A DNA stretch of 64,000 nucleotides from Thermothelomyces thermophilus ATCC 42464 (GCF_000226095.1 NC_016475.1:124001-188000); one strand, 5' to 3'; positions 21,698 through 35,300 are shown, counted from the stretch's first letter. The notes: generated from the letters alone by a model not told the origin. Numbers and translations are program-made.

Positions 21698-23492
21698 ATG
21701 AAGGGCTTCACCACCTTGGTCACCGCCGCCCTCCTGGGCCGGGCTGTTGCGGCCCCTCCGGAACCGCCCACGAAGATTGTCGAGAAGAGGGCTGCCCCTA
21801 CGGTCACCATCGCTTCAGGCTCCATCGTCGGCGTGAGCCGCCAGGCCACCGAGGCCTTCAACGGCATCCCCTTTGCGGAACCGCCGGTTGGCCCGCTGAG
21901 ATTGAAGCCTCCCGTCAGGCTCAACTCATCTCTGGGCGTCTTTGATGCCACGGGGATTGCCCCGGCTTGTCCGCAGTTCTTTGCGGACTCGGACTCGAAC
22001 GATTTCCTGTCCAGGGTCATAGACACCGTTACCAGCTTGCCTTTCTTCCAGAAGGCCCTCAAGGTCAGCGAAGACTGCCTGACCATCAATGTCATACGGC
22101 CGAAGGGTACCAAGGCTGGCGACAACTTACCCGTCCTGTTCTGGATCTTTGGAGGAGGTTTCGAGGTGAGTTATTGTGTCATGTTCCAACATTGCTCGGC
22201 CCATATTCCCCCCCTAACTTCCATATCAGCTAGGCTGGAGCTCGATGTATGACGGCGGCCCCCTGGTTTCGAACGCCATCGACATGGGCAAGCCATACGT
22301 GTTCGTGGCCGTCAACTACCGTGTCGGCGGCTTCGGTTTCATGCCGGGCAAGGAGATCCTCGCGGATGGCTCGGCCAACCTCGGCCACCTCGACCAGCGC
22401 ATGGGTCTCGAGTGGGTTGCCGACAACATCGCGGCGTTTGGCGGCGACCCCAACAAGGTGACCATCTGGGGCGAGTCGGCGGGCGCCATCTCCGTCTTCA
22501 ACCAGATGGCTCTCTACAACGGCGACAACACGTACAAGGGCAAGCCCCTCTTCCGCGGCGCCATCATGAACTCAGGCAGCATCGTCCCTGCCGACCCGGT
22601 CGACTGCCCGAAGGGTCAGGCCGTCTACGACCAAGTCGTGGCCAAGGCCGGCTGCGCCGGGGCCAGCGACACCCTGGATTGCCTCCGCCAGGCGCCTTAC
22701 GACAAGTTCCTCGCCGCCGCCAACTCGGTCCCGGCCATCCTGTCGTACAACTCGGTTGCCCTCTCGTACCTTCCCCGTCCCGACGGCAAGGTGATCACCA
22801 AGAGCCCGGACGTCCTGGTCAAGGAGGGTAAGTACGCGGCCGTGCCCATGATCATCGGTGATCAGGAGGACGAGGGCACGCTCTTCGCCTTGTTCCAGTC
22901 CAACGTCACAAGCACCGACAAGCTCGTGGAGTATCTCGGCGGTCTCTTCTTCCACGGGGCCACCACCGAGCAGATCGAGGGTCTCGTCAATACCTATTCC
23001 ACCTCGATCCTGGCGGGCTCGCCGTTCCGCAGCGGCATCTTGAACGAGATCTACCCGGGCTTCAAGCGGCTCGCCGCCATCCTGGGCGACCTCGTCTTCA
23101 CCCTGACCCGCCGCGTCTTCCTCGAGGCCGCCACGACGGTGAACCCCAACGTCCCGGCGTGGTCGTACCTGGCCAGCTACGACGAGGGCACCCCGATCCT
23201 GGGCACGTTCCACGGCAGCGACCTCCTGCAGGTCTTCTACGGCATCCTGCCCAACTACGCGAGCAAGAGCATCCAGAGCTACTACGCCAACTTTGTCTAC
23301 AACCTGGACCCCAACGACGCGAGCGGCGGCACCAGCGCCAAGAGCAAGGTCGCCGAGAGCTGGCCGCGCTGGACCGGCACGGAGCGCAAGCTCATCAACT
23401 TCTTCTCCAACCGGAGCGGCTATCTGAATGATGACTTCCGGTCCGAGTCGGCCAACTACATTAGCTCGAACGTGGGAGCTCTTTACATTTGA
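21698..23492 (+). CDS. Secreted type-B carboxylesterase/lipase
   Basis: Exons 21698-22165 and 22230-23492 (64-nt intron, GTGAGT...ATCAG); 576 aa. The signal peptide is [19 protein letters not shown]. Alpha/beta-hydrolase landmarks are in order: [28 protein letters not shown], the oxyanion loop FWIFGGGFE, the nucleophile elbow [11 protein letters not shown] (Ser about 239), the acid in EDEGTLF (Glu about 371) and the catalytic His in [11 protein letters not shown] (about 484). This is the cholinesterase-like/Candida rugosa lipase family, normally 540-590 aa, so it appears complete. It would hydrolyse carboxylic esters outside the cell; whether the substrate is lipid, sterol or feruloyl ester cannot be told. 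Ends LYI with no GPI tail. Confidence 0.93.
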
Positions 23493-23770
23493 GTGCATGT
23501 TTTGGTTGTTTTCTTTTTTTTTTTTTCTATTCCCTTTCCAAATGAATGAACGTAACTATGGGCGATCTTGAAGGGTTTTAATGCTCTCCCTAGCATTAGG
23601 AACGGCTGGCATGTATGCAATGGGCTTGGGGTCAATGATACTATTTCTTATCTAGGTACATATCAGTTGGTTACGAATGTCTTGGATATGATCTTGGTTG
23701 GCAACTTGCACACACCATACGGTGCCTATTGTGGCAGTTAGGGAGTTATCCGTTTACGCCCGTGCGTCCG

Positions 23771-23795
23771 GAGAGAGAGAGAGAGAGAGAGAGAG
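23771..23795. repeat. (GA)n microsatellite
   Basis: Twelve to thirteen uninterrupted GA units lie in the intergenic region downstream of the esterase gene. This is a simple dinucleotide repeat, probably length-variable between isolates. Confidence 0.95.
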
Positions 23796-24401
23796 TTGCA
23801 TGTGACAAAGCCAACGATGACTGCTTCCGGTCCTTTTTTGCCCAAATGAGTCAGCAATCAAGAGCTGATGATTGTTTTGCTTTTGAACCGCATATTACCC
23901 AATGATGATAACCCGATATTGTCATGAGATCGACTCCCGAGGGCCAACAGGCTTCGGTTCGACACGCAAAGTCTCAGCTCTTCTAACAAGATGTTCAACA
24001 GAAGACAGAGAATATAATCAGATGCTATCTGCTTGTCGGAGCACACTGGATCCCACGGACATTCGGGTCTCCCCCGCGGGTTGAGATACCGCACCAAGCA
24101 ATAATATAAGACATGCAACATCAAAAGCCCTGAGCAGATGCTGCGTGATCTGATTGGCGACCTGGAATGGTATCATTAGTATTTTTTTCGTGGCTGATGG
24201 TCATGAGTGTGAATCAGTTTCAAATAGTGTCTCTCTGCCTTTCTCTCTCTGTCTTTCTCTCTGTGTGTGTACGGAATACGTACATACATAATTACATCCC
24301 TTCTACAAGTAGGCTAGTCTACAATCCTGATATCAACATCCCTTTTCGTATTGATCAGTGATCACGCCTGTTTCTGTCTCTCGCCACTTTTGCCAGCTGA
24401 A

Positions 24402-24545
24402 CTAACAGGCTCCAACTATGTTTCCGATGTCTCCGTTGGTCTCCCCAACGGTAACGACACCGTCTCCGCAGTTGTAATACTGATTCATCCATACGGCATC
24501 CGGCTGTTGGTCAAAAACCACCAGGAACAGGAGATTGCAGAGTTC
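24402..24545 (-). other. Exon-like fragment, possible gene relic
   Basis: A CCCGCAG acceptor is followed by 47 codons reading ELCNLLFLVVFDQQPDAV, WMNQYYNCGDGVVTVGE and NGDIGNIVGAC, then TAG. The ordered aromatic and Cys pattern looks like the end of a small secreted protein, but no upstream exon with a signal peptide could be found. It may be a relic or a chance frame. Confidence 0.25.
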
Positions 24546-25371
24546 CTGCGGGTGGGATGGAAGGTTGTGAAGAGAGAAGTTCGAGTGTTCTATTAGGTGT
24601 ATTCTGAAAAGAATTTCTGTTCTTGCCGCCCCTCCGTGCCTGTTGCGGGTAGCACCGTGATCCACGGTCCCACAAGGTGATCGACAGTCAAGATTAATAC
24701 CTCCAAAGCAGCAAAGCAGTTGCAGAACCCCGCTCGCAGATGCTGTCGCCATGGGAATTAAAAAGGCCACGCGTTACGGAGTTACTAAGACTCAAACTTC
24801 TGGTAAATGTGCAAATCTCAATCGTGAATAATAAAGGTCCGAGGTAGGTGCCATGAGGGGAAAGCAGAAGAAGGAATTACGCAGGGGCAGACATATGGCC
24901 ATGTTCCGGGCCGCGCTTGATCTTCAGGGAGATTTGTATGTATGTGGTCAGGAAGGGAAATTTGGTGCCTGTGATTACTTAAGCCTCTCGGGCCATTTGA
25001 GCATCAGGAAGGGGAGATTCAAATGATAGATTGGGAATCGCTACCAGTGTTTCTCTACGGATCAGACGATCGGAGCACTCCGTACAATACTCGCACGACC
25101 ATGTATAATGTCTCAATGTCTACGATCTTTCTCTCAGTTCCTTTGTTGCTCGGTACTCATGCAGACACCGCGTGTGCAATGCATTGTATGCATTCGGTGC
25201 ATGCATACGTAATTACAATACGATAATTACACCACACCAGCTGGAACACAAGAATAACAGCACATAGCAGACTTATGTCCTGCTCAAAGTGTCGATGCTT
25301 AGGAGAAGAGAGTTGTTTTATCTACCACAAATTAGCCCGCCAGTTCCAACAATCAGCAAAAGCCGCCCTTC

Positions 25372-25462
25372 TCGGGTGTGGTGTAATGGCTAACATCGTT
25401 GACTCTCATTACTCAGCAGTGAATGTTCTCAACAGCTCCGGGTTCGATTCCCGGCATCCGAG
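25372..25462 (+). tRNA. tRNA-Glu (anticodon CUC) with intron
   Basis: A cloverleaf can be drawn. The acceptor stem pairs 25372-25378 with 25455-25461, with one G-U pair. The D arm carries the box A-like sequence GTGTAATGGCTAACAT. The anticodon stem GTTGA/TCAAC holds loop CT-CTC-A. The T arm CCGGG-TTCGATT-CCCGG holds a perfect box B. A 19-nt intron at 25409-25427 sits one base 3' of the anticodon, the canonical position for nuclear tRNA introns. The discriminator base is G25462. Confidence 0.88.
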
Positions 25463-25608
25463 TCACAACTTCTTTTTCTTCTCAATCTGTCCCTTTTCTG
25501 TTTTATTCTTTTGCCCTCTTCATCAAACAGTTCCTCATGTGTTGGAACAAAAGAGTGTCTTGCAACGCCGGGCTAGCCATGCGTGACCACTTCACACGAG
25601 GACTCCCT

Positions 25609-28517
25609 TCATGGCAAGCTCATAAACAGCTTCAGGAGCTTTGGGTAGATGGGCGACCTGCTACAGTTAGCCGCAACAAGATCATGTTCAAGGACGGGAA
25701 CAAGTGTGTCTTTCTGCCATACCCCAGACCTGTCACCGGATCCCATCCCTCCTCGACCGGAAAGCCGTCAGTTCCGCATCCGGGGTTGGATCCCACGGTG
25801 ATGTCGGTAAAAACCTCCGGGTGTTGATACTGAGAAGCCATGAGCAAAACCTGGCGGTCAGAGGGGTTAAAGGGGGGGGGGGAGGAAAAGAAAGAAAAGA
25901 GAAAAAAGAAACAAAAAAAAGAAAAGAAAAAAAAAGAAAAAAAGGGGGGGCAGGTTTAGCAACTCACGAGGACCTGATGCACAAAGCCGACGGGGCCCTT
26001 GCCCACCGCCCGGCGCTCCTCGTTGATGAGGGTCAGTATGGAGGCCCAGACCGGCGCGGCAGCCGAGGTGCCGTGCATGCGGTTCGGGTAGCCCCTGAGG
26101 ACGACGCGGAAGTTCTGGCCGACGGCGGCCACGTCGGGATAGCCCCTGCCGAGCCTGTTGAACAGCTTGCCGCCGGCCGGGGGGGGCCGCAGGCTGTCGA
26201 AGCTCATCCCGGCCGCGTTGTCGTACCCGAGCTCGGACAGGTTGGTCTTGCGCAGATACTCCCTCACGTGCCTGTCCTGCCACTTGGGCCGCCCGAAGAT
26301 GTTGGAGAAGCCGCCGCCCGAGGCGAACGTCCGGGCCGCCACCTCGACCAGTCTCGGCTCCTTGCCGCTACCGCCCCGGTCGGCATGCTGCTGCTGCTGC
26401 TCCTGCTCGGGGTCGACCAGCGCGGTGGCCCCGACGCTGAGCACGTACGGGCAGTTGGCCATGACGCGGGGGCTGAAGACGGCGCGGTCCGGGCCGAGGC
26501 AGCCGGCGCGGGGGTCGAAGGGGCGGCCGCCGACGCCGAAGTCGCCCGACGACTCGACGACGGTGACGCCCTGCAGGGCCAGCTTGAGCACCTCGAGGCA
26601 CTGCCGCCGCATGTAGCTCGCCGGCCACGAGTCCTCCGTCCCGCTGTAGCTGACCGACACCACGCTCGTCGGCCGGTGCCGCCCGCACATGAGCGCCCCC
26701 GCGTACCCGCCCTGCTCCGGCGTCGCGTTCGGGTTCGGGTACTCCGGGTCCCGGCACTCCGGCGTCACGCAGTTGCCCGTCATGTTGAATGCCGTCATGT
26801 GGCAGTAGGACCCGTCGATCGCGTCAAAGAAGGCTGGGGGGCCACGTCAGTGTCATATATATTATGCTTTCTTACTCTCTTGTTTCTTTTTTCTTTTTCT
26901 TTTGTTTTCTCTTCCCTCCTCTTCATTCTTTCACTCTTCTGTTTTTATTAGTACACAGAGAGTTGATGGCACGCACGTACTGTTAAAGAAGCCCGGGTAC
27001 TTGGTATCAGCGCGCTGCTGGTCTTGCTGATACCACTCGTCGTCCGTCTGGAAGAGGACCGTCCTCTGAGGCCATATCAGGGGAATGGCAATCTGGAAGT
27101 CGAGGTCCGCTTCCTCTCCGGCCCTGAGTGTGTCGTTGGCCGGGCCGAGGGCGCCGTTGATTGACCGGAGTTCCGGGTGCGTCCCGCGGGGGACCCAACT
27201 GCTTTGGGTCAGTCATCATCATCAAGCTTACCGCCGTGCTGAGGCGTTCAAAGAAAATGGGAAACCTCACGGGGCAACGTATTTCCAGTAGTTGTCGAGA
27301 TCTTCCTGGCTGTAATGCTGACCCAGTCCCTGGAAGATGCCGAGCTCGTTGCCGCTCGCGGCTCGTGTACCGTTGGGGAGTTGATATTGAGCTAATTATC
27401 CTGATTGGTCAACAACTGTAATTACCAAACATCCAAACAAGAAAACAGAGAAATGACTTATGAACGTACCCCGAATACAGTTGGGTGTGATCTCGGCGCT
27501 GCACGGTCCGGTCACCCGGAAAGGGCTGTCGTCCACGACGGGATCATCCGGCGATCTACTTCCTCCTCCTCCTCCATGACCCATTCCATGGGCTCCCTTT
27601 CTGCCCTGGCTGGCCAGACCCGCTACGAGAGAACGCCGGTCCGCTTTCCTCCACCTGACCATTCTTTCCTCACGCCCACCGGCCATGAGCTTGATGCCAG
27701 GAGTGATGTAGTCGATGTGATGCGACACGTCGCGAGGAACATGGTACCTGGCCATTCAGTTGGTCCTGCTTATTAGCTCACTCAAGGGTGGGAGAGAACG
27801 GGCGGTTTTGCCTTACTCGGAACAAGCAATGTTCTGCACACCCGTCTCGAGGTTTTCAAAGATGTGGTACCTCGTGAGGAGCAATTTCTCGAGCTCGTAG
27901 ACAGGAGCATCGAACTGAATCCACTGTACCGGCAGCCGCGGACATGCTACTTTAGCTCCTTGCTTTGTGTTTTCCCCACTCAAAACTCCTGGCCATAATT
28001 AGTATATGGCGGTAAACAACTTTCGCTCACCTGCTTGTTGGCCGATTGCGAGATTCTTCCTTCATCAACCCCTGCCGACGCCAGCCAGCGTTTGACCTTG
28101 GCAACCGAGTGTTCCCGAGGTGCAAAGAGATCTTCGACTTCGCTCCTCGAGAGGTGTTTGCCGTAGTTTGGGGAACGTGGGTCGGAGCTAATCATGTTCA
28201 TGTAAGTGTTCATGTAAGTGCACCATCAAGTCATTGGTGTCCCCTTTTCAGACTTACATGTCCATCAGCAAGTCATGCGCAGCGTCCACGTTGGACTGCT
28301 TCAGCCCGATCCTGACCGGAACGGTGGACTCGGCATCTGCGAGTCCTCTCTTGACCCATCCTTCAACGTTGCCCGCCTCGTGTCTCTCGTGAAGGGTGTG
28401 CGACGGCGGGACAACCCGCCTCGATAACATGTCCCTACTACTGATTCGGGCCCCCGAGGCAGTCCCGAGGAGACAGCAGAGGCTAGCGATCCCGACCAGG
28501 GCGTGACGAATGCGCAT
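25609..28517 (-). CDS. Secreted sedolisin (S53 serine-carboxyl peptidase, tripeptidyl-peptidase/aorsin-like)
   Basis: Nine minus-strand exons: 28258-28517, 28031-28187, 27817-27923, 27470-27747, 27271-27391, 26981-27198, 25968-26833, 25723-25829 and 25609-25660; all phases agree and give 721 aa. A signal peptide (HALVGIASLCCLLGTASG) leads into a pro-kumamolisin activation domain (HDLLMDISDPRSPNYGKHLS, then VEDLFAP). In the catalytic domain, EEADLDFQIAIP supplies the Glu/Asp pair, VESSGDFGVGG the oxyanion Asp and HGTSAAAPVWASILTLI the Ser. The C-terminal calcium site (YQHPEVFTDITVGSNPGC, WDPVTGLG) is intact and the protein ends SPIYPKLLKLFMSLP. The tetrad is complete, so an active acid protease in the extracellular space is expected. 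A His/Gly/Ser-rich insert (about residues 210-250) marks the prodomain junction. Confidence 0.92.
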
Positions 28518-29385
28518 CTTTATTGTTTCTCTCAGCCGCAAGCCAGTAGAGATTCGATCTCCCACAACAAGAGGAAGTTATCAGGCCAAGTGTCACATTT
28601 CTTGAGGGGGGGGGGAGACAACACGAGCCATCTTAAGGCGAACGGGTGTGCTGACTGACAACTCGGACACAGTGGCAAACCAAGAACAGGCGCGACCCGC
28701 CAATGTCTATTTTCGTATTAATATCTGTTATCCATCTTGGCAGGGATAATTATGAGGACCTGGTACAAGCTTAGCCTGGGAGTAGGATTGTGGAATGTGC
28801 GGCCGGGTAAATGCTACCTTTATTGCGGTACTGGGCCCAGAACCCTCTTAAAGGGAAAGCTGCGAGCTACTTGCACATCTTCCCGAGACGAATTCGGGAG
28901 AGAGGATGATGAGTTCCGCCGCTAGTCATAATAGCAGTCTCACTCAAATCCTCTCCTTGGTACGGGGCCGTCTTCCGGTCAATATTGCAACCTGTAATAT
29001 TGTACAGCACATACATACGTAGTCGTAGTGTTGTACTGGCTCAAAGATGCCTCTTGAACACATGGATGAGGCTCAAACCCACATAATCCGAAGTCCTAGA
29101 ACCTGAGCCACGTGCAATGCTGCTGCTAGCAGCAGCTTTTGGTGAATTCACTGGGGTATGCCTTCAAATGGCGTCCACAACGGTATGACGTCTTTGTCAA
29201 GGGGAGAGAGATGGAGGTATAATTATAGAATCAATCATTAAGTTGTATATATATTCCGTTCAAAGACGCCAAGATATGCCTGCTACCTAATATACCATCG
29301 TCTCTATATATGGACCTACGTACAAGCTCTAAACGGTCTATCAAGTCAACCAACCGCCCCAGGACGCCACCCAAACGAGGACTGA
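28518..29385. other. Intergenic, no gene seen
   Basis: It lies between the 5' end of the sedolisin gene and the 3' end of the glucan synthase gene, both minus-strand. No coding segment, RNA or repeat is supported. Confidence 0.5.
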
Positions 29386-32300
29386 TTAAGGCTTGGAAAC
29401 CTGCTCCTTCCGGAAGAATTTGAAGAAGCCGATGGGAATGATCAGCTGGAAGATCAAGCAGACCCAGAAGAACGGGCTCGCAATCCCCGGCATGACACCC
29501 TGAGAGAAATCCGGGAACGTCGTGTTCGGCGAGAGAGCGTTCGGACTTGTCGCGCGCGCCAGCATAGTGAACACGCTTCCCACCACCTGCGCCCCGATCA
29601 GGACGGTCAACACGTGATGCCGGGTCAGCGTAGCGAGCAACAGCATGCCGATTCCGACGCCCTGGATGTTGTCTAGCAGACCTAGCCACAGCCAGAGGCA
29701 CCTCGACAGGATCGTCGACCCCACGGGGCCGCCGGCCCACGGCAGGTACCAGCCGAGGCCGCTGGTGCCCCAGAATTCCTGGGCCCAGCGCGGGGCGCAC
29801 AGGCCGATGGCGAAGATGGGCAACAGCCAGGTGTGCTCATCCGAGAAGTACGAGAATGCGTACAGCACCAGCGCCCACAGCCCGCAGTAGAAGCCGAGCG
29901 CGAGGAGGAAGATGCCCCAGCCGGGAACGTGCTGCGTGTTGAACAAGAACTGCCAGCTGCGGCCGTAGGGCGCCGAGAGCCAGTAGTTCTGCAGGATGAT
30001 CATGACGAAGAACCACGGCACGACCTTGCGGCGATACAGCGAAATGTAGAAGCCCGGGATGGTGGCGGGGGTCTGGCGGTAGAAGTCCGGCAGCCCGAGG
30101 TAGAGCACGACGCCGATGGCCCAGCACAGGAGGCAAATGGGCACGCCTATGACGACTGCCTGCGGTACCTTGGAGGTGCCGACAAAGACGGTCGCCGTCG
30201 GGTCTGTGTCGGCTACTATGGAGCCCCAGTACCAGAGACCGATGCTGTAGACCTGGGCGAAGCCCGAAACGATCAGAGCGCGCGTAATCCATTGCTTGGT
30301 GGGCGCACCGCCTTGTTTCACCTGTCAGCATCTGCCTGCATACACGCGAGGGGGGGGGGGGGGAAGAGAAGAAAGGGGAAGGAGGCAGGGAGGATTGGGG
30401 CATTAGGGAGCCATACCTTCGTCGCCAAAGTTTAGGGCAAACGACAGCGCACCGCTGCTGGCACCGGCGGCGTAGAAGCAGGTGGCAGCGTCCTCGATCT
30501 TGTTGGCTACGCGCCAGTCGGGGATGAAGGGCGCGACGCCGATCAGCAGGAAGGCGAAGCCGAAGAAGAACCACGGTAGAGACAGAGGGTAGACGGACTT
30601 GAAGTTCCGCTCCATCGCCCACCAGAGCAGCGAGGTTCCTATGTACGTGGCCGCGACCATGTAGAGCTTCTCCGGTGTTTGGGTTGTCTCGCCCGTGAGG
30701 AGGACGATTTGATACGAGCTGACCGAGATGATCTGACAAAGAGCGAGGAGGAAGGAGTAGAGCGGCCAGTCGCCAAGACGGATGGAGAGGATCCTGGTCA
30801 ATGGTCAGCACAGTTTACGCAACGACAACAAGATTAGAGAGCCCATCCTCGAGGCTCGGGACTTACTTCTTCAATCCGGTTGGGGGTTGGTAGCCGTCGC
30901 CCAGCAGGAACTCGTCGTCCACGTCGTTCGGCGGGGGCGAGACATCGAAGGCGGACCTGGCGAGGCTGCTTGGCGTTATGCTCCGGTGGCGTTGGCGGCC
31001 GCGGCTGACAACAGACTCGTTCCTCCCTGAGCCTTGTCTTGACGCCGGCCGACTGTTCGCTGGGCTTCCGATCCTGGAGTGCCTGCCCAGCTTGGCATCC
31101 CGGTATCTGGCGAACCATTCTTTCTCGCTCTTCTTGATGAACGCCTCGATGCACAGCTCGTTGGCCGAGTTGGACGCGGTCAGAGACTCCAGCATCTCCT
31201 CAAACATGGCATAGTACTCGCCATTGGAGTCGTTAAAGAATTGGTCAACCTGCTGCAGCTTCAGGTCGTGTCTATCGCCGACGACGTCGGGGAGACTGAG
31301 AAGACTGCTGTTGCGGTGGCTCTGTCCGACAGTGGCTCGAGGGGGGGCCAGCCCGAAGTTTGGGGTCAAATTGGGCGAGTCCATGCCATCCTTTTGTGCC
31401 CGAACACCGAAGCTGTCGACACTCATGGTGCTTTCCCTTGCCGTGGCATTCCCGTAGATGCTTCCTGCAATGGAGCTTGCGGCGGAATCACGGGGCGAGC
31501 TGGGAGCCGTGCCTGTCACCCACGGAGCCGAGGGACTTGGTAGGTCTGGGCTCAACATTGCCCTTGGTGCCGGCGAGGCGGACGAGTGTGGTGGCATAAG
31601 ATGTGTCTCTGGCCCTGGGCTAAGTGCCGAGGACCCATGGTCAACATACGTGGCCGTGCTCGTTGGGGAAGGCGGCCGGGATGACAGCCGGGACGGCGGC
31701 CGGGACGGATTTGGGCTGCTGGGACTGAGTGCCTCGAGCTTCTTCTTTCTCGCCTCTTTGTGGTGGATCCGGATGGACTCGCTGTACAGTTCATCCAGCT
31801 GCTTGACCCATTGCGCGACAGGGAAGCGTTGCTTGGCGCTCCAGGCGCGCATGAGGGCGCGCTTGGAAGGCTTGCATTCCAAAGCTGACACAATGGCCTG
31901 CTTGAACTGCTGTAGGAGATGGGACGGCGTCATGGACTCGACCGTGTACCAGAAGCCGGGCATCTGGCCGAGGCCTCCAACGCGTGCGCCGACGCCCAGC
32001 GCGCCCTTGCGACCGAACTCAACAGCGACCAGACCGAAAGGCTCGTCCCGCGAGGGAATGAGAGCGAACTCTGCGCCGCTGAAGACATACGGCGGCAGCT
32101 GGGTGAACTCGGGCTTGCTAAACACTCGCTTGGGGTACTTCTCCATCAGCTTCTGGAGCTTCAGAGCCGCAAACCGACCGTAGAGGTCGATAACCGGGCC
32201 GACGCAAATGAGCTGCGTCTTGGGGTACTTCTCCAGAATGCTGGGGAAGATGTCGGCGATGAGATCCACGCCCTTCTGCAAACTCCAGCGACCGACGAAA

Positions 32301-35300
32301 ACAAACAACTCTGCGGTAGGGTCAACTTCCAGGCCGGCCCATTCTTGCGCCTGGCGTCTGAGGTCGGCCCTCTTCTCCTCGAAAGCCTGGTCGATCTCAA
32401 TGTCCTTGGATTGCTTCGAGACGTCCTTGGTAGGATCCCATTCGGCCGTGTCAGACGGGTCGGGGTTCGGGAGCTGGCCGATATTCTTCAAGCTCCAGAA
32501 GATGGGGTACCGTGCAAGAGAGCGGTCACCGTACTTTTTGGACACGCCCACTGCGCCGAAGCCCCGCTGATGGATCCGGAGGTAACTGGCACCGGCGTGG
32601 AGCAAGTTGAAGACTGAGCCGTATTGTACGTATTCCTTGACTATTTCCGGCGACAGGTTGAAGACGTCACAGACCTCTTTCTGTTCTTCCGGCGTTCGCA
32701 TCGGCCACAGACCTTGGAATTCGGCGTTGTGAAGAGAGAGACAGCAGGGAATGGTCCGCGGGAGGAGATAAAGTGGAGCGGCAGCACCGTGATAGTCGTT
32801 GATATGGTAGATATCGACCGGGAACCGACGGATTGTCTCGGCGATGCAGCTGTTCCATGCGGAGTACAGAATGGCGCTCTCGATGTCGTCCATGCGAGCG
32901 ATGTACGGGTTCGCCTTGGTCTGCTTGCGAAAGATCGGGGCATCGAGGAGGACGTAGGTGATGTTTTTGGTCGTGTAGTAGTAGACCTCTATCTCGTAGG
33001 GCTGCCCCATGACGTTCACGAACATGGATTCTGCCCGGGTCATGCGGTCAGTCGGGTAGTCAACATCGCCCACCATGGGAACAACCCAAATGAGGTCGAC
33101 ATGAGAGAGCGCGCTTCCCATCAGCTGGGCCATGACGCCTAGGCCACCAATCTTGATCTTGATACCGAAGTCGTCAATGTTGTACTCCATGGTAGCGATG
33201 AGCACGGTGCGGCGGCTGCCGGTGGCACCAACAGGGGCGACGGCGGCGGCGCTCTGGGCCGGCGACGGAGTCATGGCTTTCATTTCGACGCTGCCTTTGC
33301 CGAATGATTTGAGGTCAAGCATGGAGATGCTGCTGAGCCCCAGGGGCATCCATCCCTTGCGAGTGAAACCCGACTTGTTGACCTTGACTTGATAGAAGCT
33401 GCGAACATAAATCCACCCGGCTAGCACGGCGAAGATGACTGGCAGGACGGCGAGCAAGACGAAAATCACGATCTGGAGGCCCATATTGCCTGCAGGCTCA
33501 TACCTGAACTTGAAGGCCGAATCGTCGAAAACGAGCTTGTAAGCGAGCGCCGGCATGGGTGGCGGTTTCGTAATGTTGATGACGTTCTTTGCCAGACTGC
33601 TGGGAGGCAGACGATCGACCACGCCGTCTCCGTCGATATCTCCGAAAATGGCGGTGACGTCGGGCTGCTTGTCCGGATTGATGCCCCAGACGTTGAGCTG
33701 AAAGTTTGCTGGCCACTCGTACATGAAGTGCAAAGACCAGGTGTGGTGATAGATGAGGTCCATGGATCCAGGCAAACCGGAATCGTATCCCCATTTGTTA
33801 TACGGGCCATGAATACGAATATGGGGGAGTGATCTCTCCCACTGAACGTCGTTGCTATCGGCGTGTTGGATGAAGGCCGAGGAGCCGAGCGGCTTACTGT
33901 AGTACTGGACCTGGATATGCGTACCCGTCCATTTCTGCAGGTCCGTTCCGTCCCACTTCAACTTGGGAACCACAGGCCTCGTATCCGAGGAGTCATAGGG
34001 GAACCATTCGCTCCAACTTGACGCCCAGTTCGTGCTGTACCGCCAATGCGTGGCGCCAGGGGCGCTGTGCTGGATGTACACATTATCCCCTTCTTCGCCA
34101 GCCAGCAATGTTCGCGAATAGTTGGCCAGAGACGGGAAGACTACGGGGTTGTTGATTCTGCCGAAGCGAATGAGAAAACGGTCGGTGGTGTTCGTGGAAA
34201 TGCCACCCTTGGTGAGAGCTTTGTCGATGGTGATCTGGATGACGCCATCTGGCACGTTCCTCAAGCTCGTCTCCAACCTCCAGCTAGACTGAATCTCTCC
34301 TGTGTAGCCAAACCGTTTCTCCGGCGTGATAGTGCTGCATTTCGGCGACTGGAAGGTGAGCTTGGTAGCGTTGTGCGCGCCGTCCGTGGTGACCACCGCG
34401 GTCATAGCATCCTTGAAGGAATCGCAATCCATCTCAACGTTATACTCGATGACAATGCCGTCGATCTCGCCATTTGCATCCGTCGAATCAAGAGACACAT
34501 CATGACCAGGTGCGAACTTCGTAATCATGGGGCCCGGTGCCACCCATTCCCCGGCCGGCACGTATGCCCGGAACTCGAAGGGCTCGAGGTCGATGCTGGA
34601 GAGACAACCGGCGCTCTTGCCAGTTCCCGTGAAATTGTTTTTCCGCGGAGAAGCCTCTAGTCGAATGGACTTCCCGTTGCTGAAGAGGTCCTTGACTTCG
34701 GTACCCTCGTCGAAAGGCGAGACGAAGGCGTCATTCACGTCGTCGCAGGCAAATGTGTACGAAGCAGACTTTTCACGGTTGTGGTATACCAGCCACACTG
34801 GCGTTTCGGTCTCGTTCTGTAGCGGGTGATACATGTCGCGAACCACGCTCCAGATGCCGAACTCTGTCGGGGTTGTACTGCCATTGAGCGTGATGAATTC
34901 GGTGCGCTTGGAGAGCGTCTGGAGAAACCAGCCATGCTCAAGCACCGGAAAGGAGTCGCGGAGAGCAAACATGTGCCGGAAGATGTTGCGAAGAGGCGCT
35001 GACGGATCCCGATGATCGCGGGAGACACCGGGATCTGTGCACCCATGGCGCCCTTGTTCAATGGGCCAGCCGATATACTGGCCGATCGTAAGCTGGAAAC
35101 ACCCGTGAGCTTGCCACGCCGGGGACGGGGCGAACGCTTGCCGGCCATAAACGTAGTTGGAAGCGGTTCCGTCCAACGCATACAGTGCTTGCTCCTCGCC
35201 GTAATATACCAGCGGGGCGCCGGGCATGAGGAGGGTGGTGACGAAATAGCCCAGGAGCATGCGCTCGACCCCGAGTTTGATGGCGGGCCAGCGAAAAACA

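Larger units (their letters stand above)
23493..25371. other. Intergenic with microsatellite and one exon-like fragment
   Basis: Downstream of the esterase there is a T run, then a GA dinucleotide repeat and several GTAC/TACATAC-rich words. A minus-strand segment at 24402-24545 reads like a terminal exon (see separate entry). Nothing else is supported up to the tRNA. Confidence 0.45.

Noticed and set aside
25704-26951. 415-codon plus-strand open frame across the sedolisin gene
   Set aside because: It is antisense to exons with the full S53 catalytic tetrad, and its Lys/Glu part is only the intron polypurine tract.
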